Of a DNA stretch of 6,562 nt, positions 5,354 through 6,562 are shown one piece after another (position 1 is the first letter of the stretch; each line of letters begins with the position of its first letter). Where the stretch lies: contig JAIRUO010000163.1 of assembly GCA_031254385.1 (NCBI GenBank), forward strand, positions 1-6,562. Reading direction: 5' to 3'. The notes beneath the pieces were generated by a model. It was not told where the DNA came from. It worked only from the letters and a program-made list of their open reading frames with translations, and made no database searches. The translations under genes were made by a program, and so were the position numbers. The stretch comes from Treponema sp. (lineage in GTDB: Bacteria > Spirochaetota > Spirochaetia > Treponematales > Breznakiellaceae).

Positions 5354-6517
5354 TTATTCGTCGAACATTGTTGAAATTTCTTTAACCAGCAGAGGCTTGT
5401 CCTTCCACAGGATTTGGATGGAGTAGTCTAGCTTTACCCGTACAAGAACTTTGTCTTTTGTACGCGGCAGTGTTTTATTCGTATCAAGAATCTGGAACAG
5501 GCGAGTTTCAAACCGGATTATGTAATCCTTGCTTATTACCCTGTCAAACTCCATGCAGAGTATATCGTCAATTTTTACTTTGCCAATATCCACATGGGCG
5601 TCATCCTCGCTCCTGGGCGGGCGGCTGAATTTTCTGTTCATCTTCGGCAGGTATGTTTCCGACAGGAATTTGTTGGCGTCCTCGATTGTGCAGATATTCT
5701 CCAGGCGCAGCTCCTTTACAAGCCTGTCCTGATCTACCCCATGATTGCGTTCAACCCGCCTTTTAGCCTGCGGGCTGTTGGCGGCTATTACTTCAATGCC
5801 CAGCCTGTCGCAGGCCTTCCCGAAATGGCTTTTCGGCCTGACTACGCCGGCCAACAGCTCCGCATCGGTAGGCTCTCTGGTCAATACAAATGCATTTTTC
5901 TTATCGCAATAGAGCGATTCCGGTATCCCGTACCGCCTTATCCACATCTTCATCACGGTCATTGCCCCAAACATGGTTTCTTCCTCAAAAAACTGAGACA
6001 GCCGTGTCTTGGTCGCGTCGTCTATCATCGTCATCAAACAGCAATGCTGGCCCCTGCCTTCAAACCAGTCATGATGGCTTCCGTCAAACTGAACAAGTTC
6101 TCCAAAGCTTGCCCTTGGCGTGCGTCGGCTCCGGTAGTCGCTGTTTTTCCTTTTCGTTTCCCATAACCCGGCTTTTAACAATTCCCGTCGCAATGTGCTT
6201 ACGCTTATTGCAAGGCCGTCTTTCTCTTCAAGCATTTCCTGCGCCAGTGTCGGCCCGAAATCGCCGTATCTATCGCAATATAGTTGTACCGCTTTGGATA
6301 TGACCGCATCTTTGGTTTTGTAATTGGACGGTTTGCCGACATTGCCATGTACCAATGCCTCATCTCCGCCTTTCAAATAACGCTGGTAAATCCGTTTCCC
6401 TTGGCTGTAGCTAATGCCAATCTCCAATGATGCCGCTTTTAGCGTTTTTAGCTCCTGCTTCACCATTTCCATGATCTTTGCGCGGAGCTTTTCCTGCCCT
6501 TTCTTATGTTGCTTCAT
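5354..6517 (-). CDS. ISNCY/IS1202-like family DDE transposase
   Basis: This 387-residue transposase cuts and joins the element's inverted repeats. The N-terminus (about 11-60) is a helix-turn-helix of the form KTLKAASLEIGISYSQGKRI followed by YQRYLKGG and GNVGKPS, as in ISNCY proteins. A second wing continues to LLKAGLWETKRK (about 113-124). The integrase-like catalytic core shows the DDE triad as D145 in LVQFDGSHHDWF, D205 in SLYCDKKNAF and E256 in SPQAKRRVERNHG. RLVKELRLENICTIEDANKF and MNRKFSRPP follow, typical of the group. The C-terminal 80 residues form the usual small beta-rich tail. No frameshift or stop interrupts it, so it may be active. The chosen ATG has AAGGG directly against it with no spacing, so initiation is probably poor. 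Starts at residues 16 or 18 cannot be excluded. IS481-type integrases are the nearest alternative. Confidence 0.9.
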   Translation of the reverse strand: MKQHKKGQEKLRAKIMEMVKQELKTLKAASLEIGISYSQGKRIYQRYLKGGDEALVHGNVGKPSNYKTKDAVISKAVQLYCDRYGDFGPTLAQEMLEEKDGLAISVSTLRRELLKAGLWETKRKNSDYRSRRTPRASFGELVQFDGSHHDWFEGRGQHCCLMTMIDDATKTRLSQFFEEETMFGAMTVMKMWIRRYGIPESLYCDKKNAFVLTREPTDAELLAGVVRPKSHFGKACDRLGIEVIAANSPQAKRRVERNHGVDQDRLVKELRLENICTIEDANKFLSETYLPKMNRKFSRPPRSEDDAHVDIGKVKIDDILCMEFDRVISKDYIIRFETRLFQILDTNKTLPRTKDKVLVRVKLDYSIQILWKDKPLLVKEISTMFDE

Positions 6518-6548
6518 CCCTTATCATGGTTTTTATTGCCATTTTAAG

Positions 6549-6562
6549 GGCTCATTTCTACT
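6549..6562 (-). repeat. Terminal inverted repeat, transposase-proximal end
   Basis: GGCTCATTTCTACT is the exact reverse complement of 5306-5319. The window stops on its final base, which would be natural if this is a contig end caused by a repeated element. Confidence 0.85.

Larger units (their letters stand above)
5306..6562 (-). mobile_element. Insertion sequence, ISNCY/IS1202-like, apparently complete (1257 bp)
   Basis: A single transposase gene is bounded by 14-bp perfect inverted repeats at 5306-5319 and 6549-6562. The repeats lie 34 nt beyond the transposase stop and 31 nt before its start, which is the normal economy of an insertion sequence. The inside is visibly more GC-rich than the neighbouring operon: the line 5821-5880 has 37 G/C of 60 against 21 of 60 for 3241-3300. 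The outer repeat ends at the last base of the window, so the far flank and any target duplication cannot be seen, and one or more terminal bases could lie beyond. Confidence 0.85.

Noticed and set aside
5529..6303. Plus-strand open frames across the transposase
   Set aside because: They are shadows of the GC-rich transposase frame, which alone carries conserved motifs.

Overview
The window looks like part of a Clostridia (Bacillota) genome. The evidence is a corrinoid gene cluster with clostridial-type CobU-like proteins, a CbiR-type phosphodiesterase and a decayed cysteine-rich small-domain gene, together with a consensus sigma-A promoter. This placement is an inference from protein style, not from a marker gene.

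Region 1 (1-2797, plus strand) is the end of a cobamide assembly and salvage cluster followed by thyX. In order it holds the C-terminal part of a CobU-type adenosylcobinamide kinase/guanylyltransferase (cut by the window start), cobS (adenosylcobinamide-GDP ribazoletransferase), a short CobU-like protein with a degenerate P-loop, a TIM-barrel protein that fits the cobamide-remodelling phosphodiesterase CbiR, and thyX (flavin-dependent thymidylate synthase). The first genes are packed tightly (17-nt overlap, 13-nt gap, abutting stop and start) and are surely one transcript. CobU and CobS perform nucleotide loop assembly. CbiR cleaves the loop of existing cobamides so that they can be rebuilt. 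Together they suggest corrinoid salvage and remodelling.

Region 2 (2798-3213) has no intact gene. It holds a clearly recognisable but broken cysteine-rich small-domain gene (one frameshift, one internal deletion) with its ribosome binding site still in place, and a second short stretch with coding character that I cannot identify. It marks the junction between the cobamide cluster and foreign-looking DNA.

Region 3 (3214-5277, minus strand) is an AT-rich two-gene operon driven by a near-perfect promoter. The first gene encodes a TtcA/TtuA-like PP-loop ATPase with paired cysteine motifs and a long unexplained C-terminal extension. The second encodes a two-helix membrane protein with a GAF-like cytosolic domain. 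The genes overlap by one base. I do not recognise this pair as a named system, and it is the best candidate here for something undescribed.

Region 4 (5306-6562, minus strand) is an apparently complete, more GC-rich insertion sequence of the ISNCY/IS1202-like kind. It has a 387-residue DDE transposase and 14-bp terminal inverted repeats, the outer of which coincides with the last base of the window.
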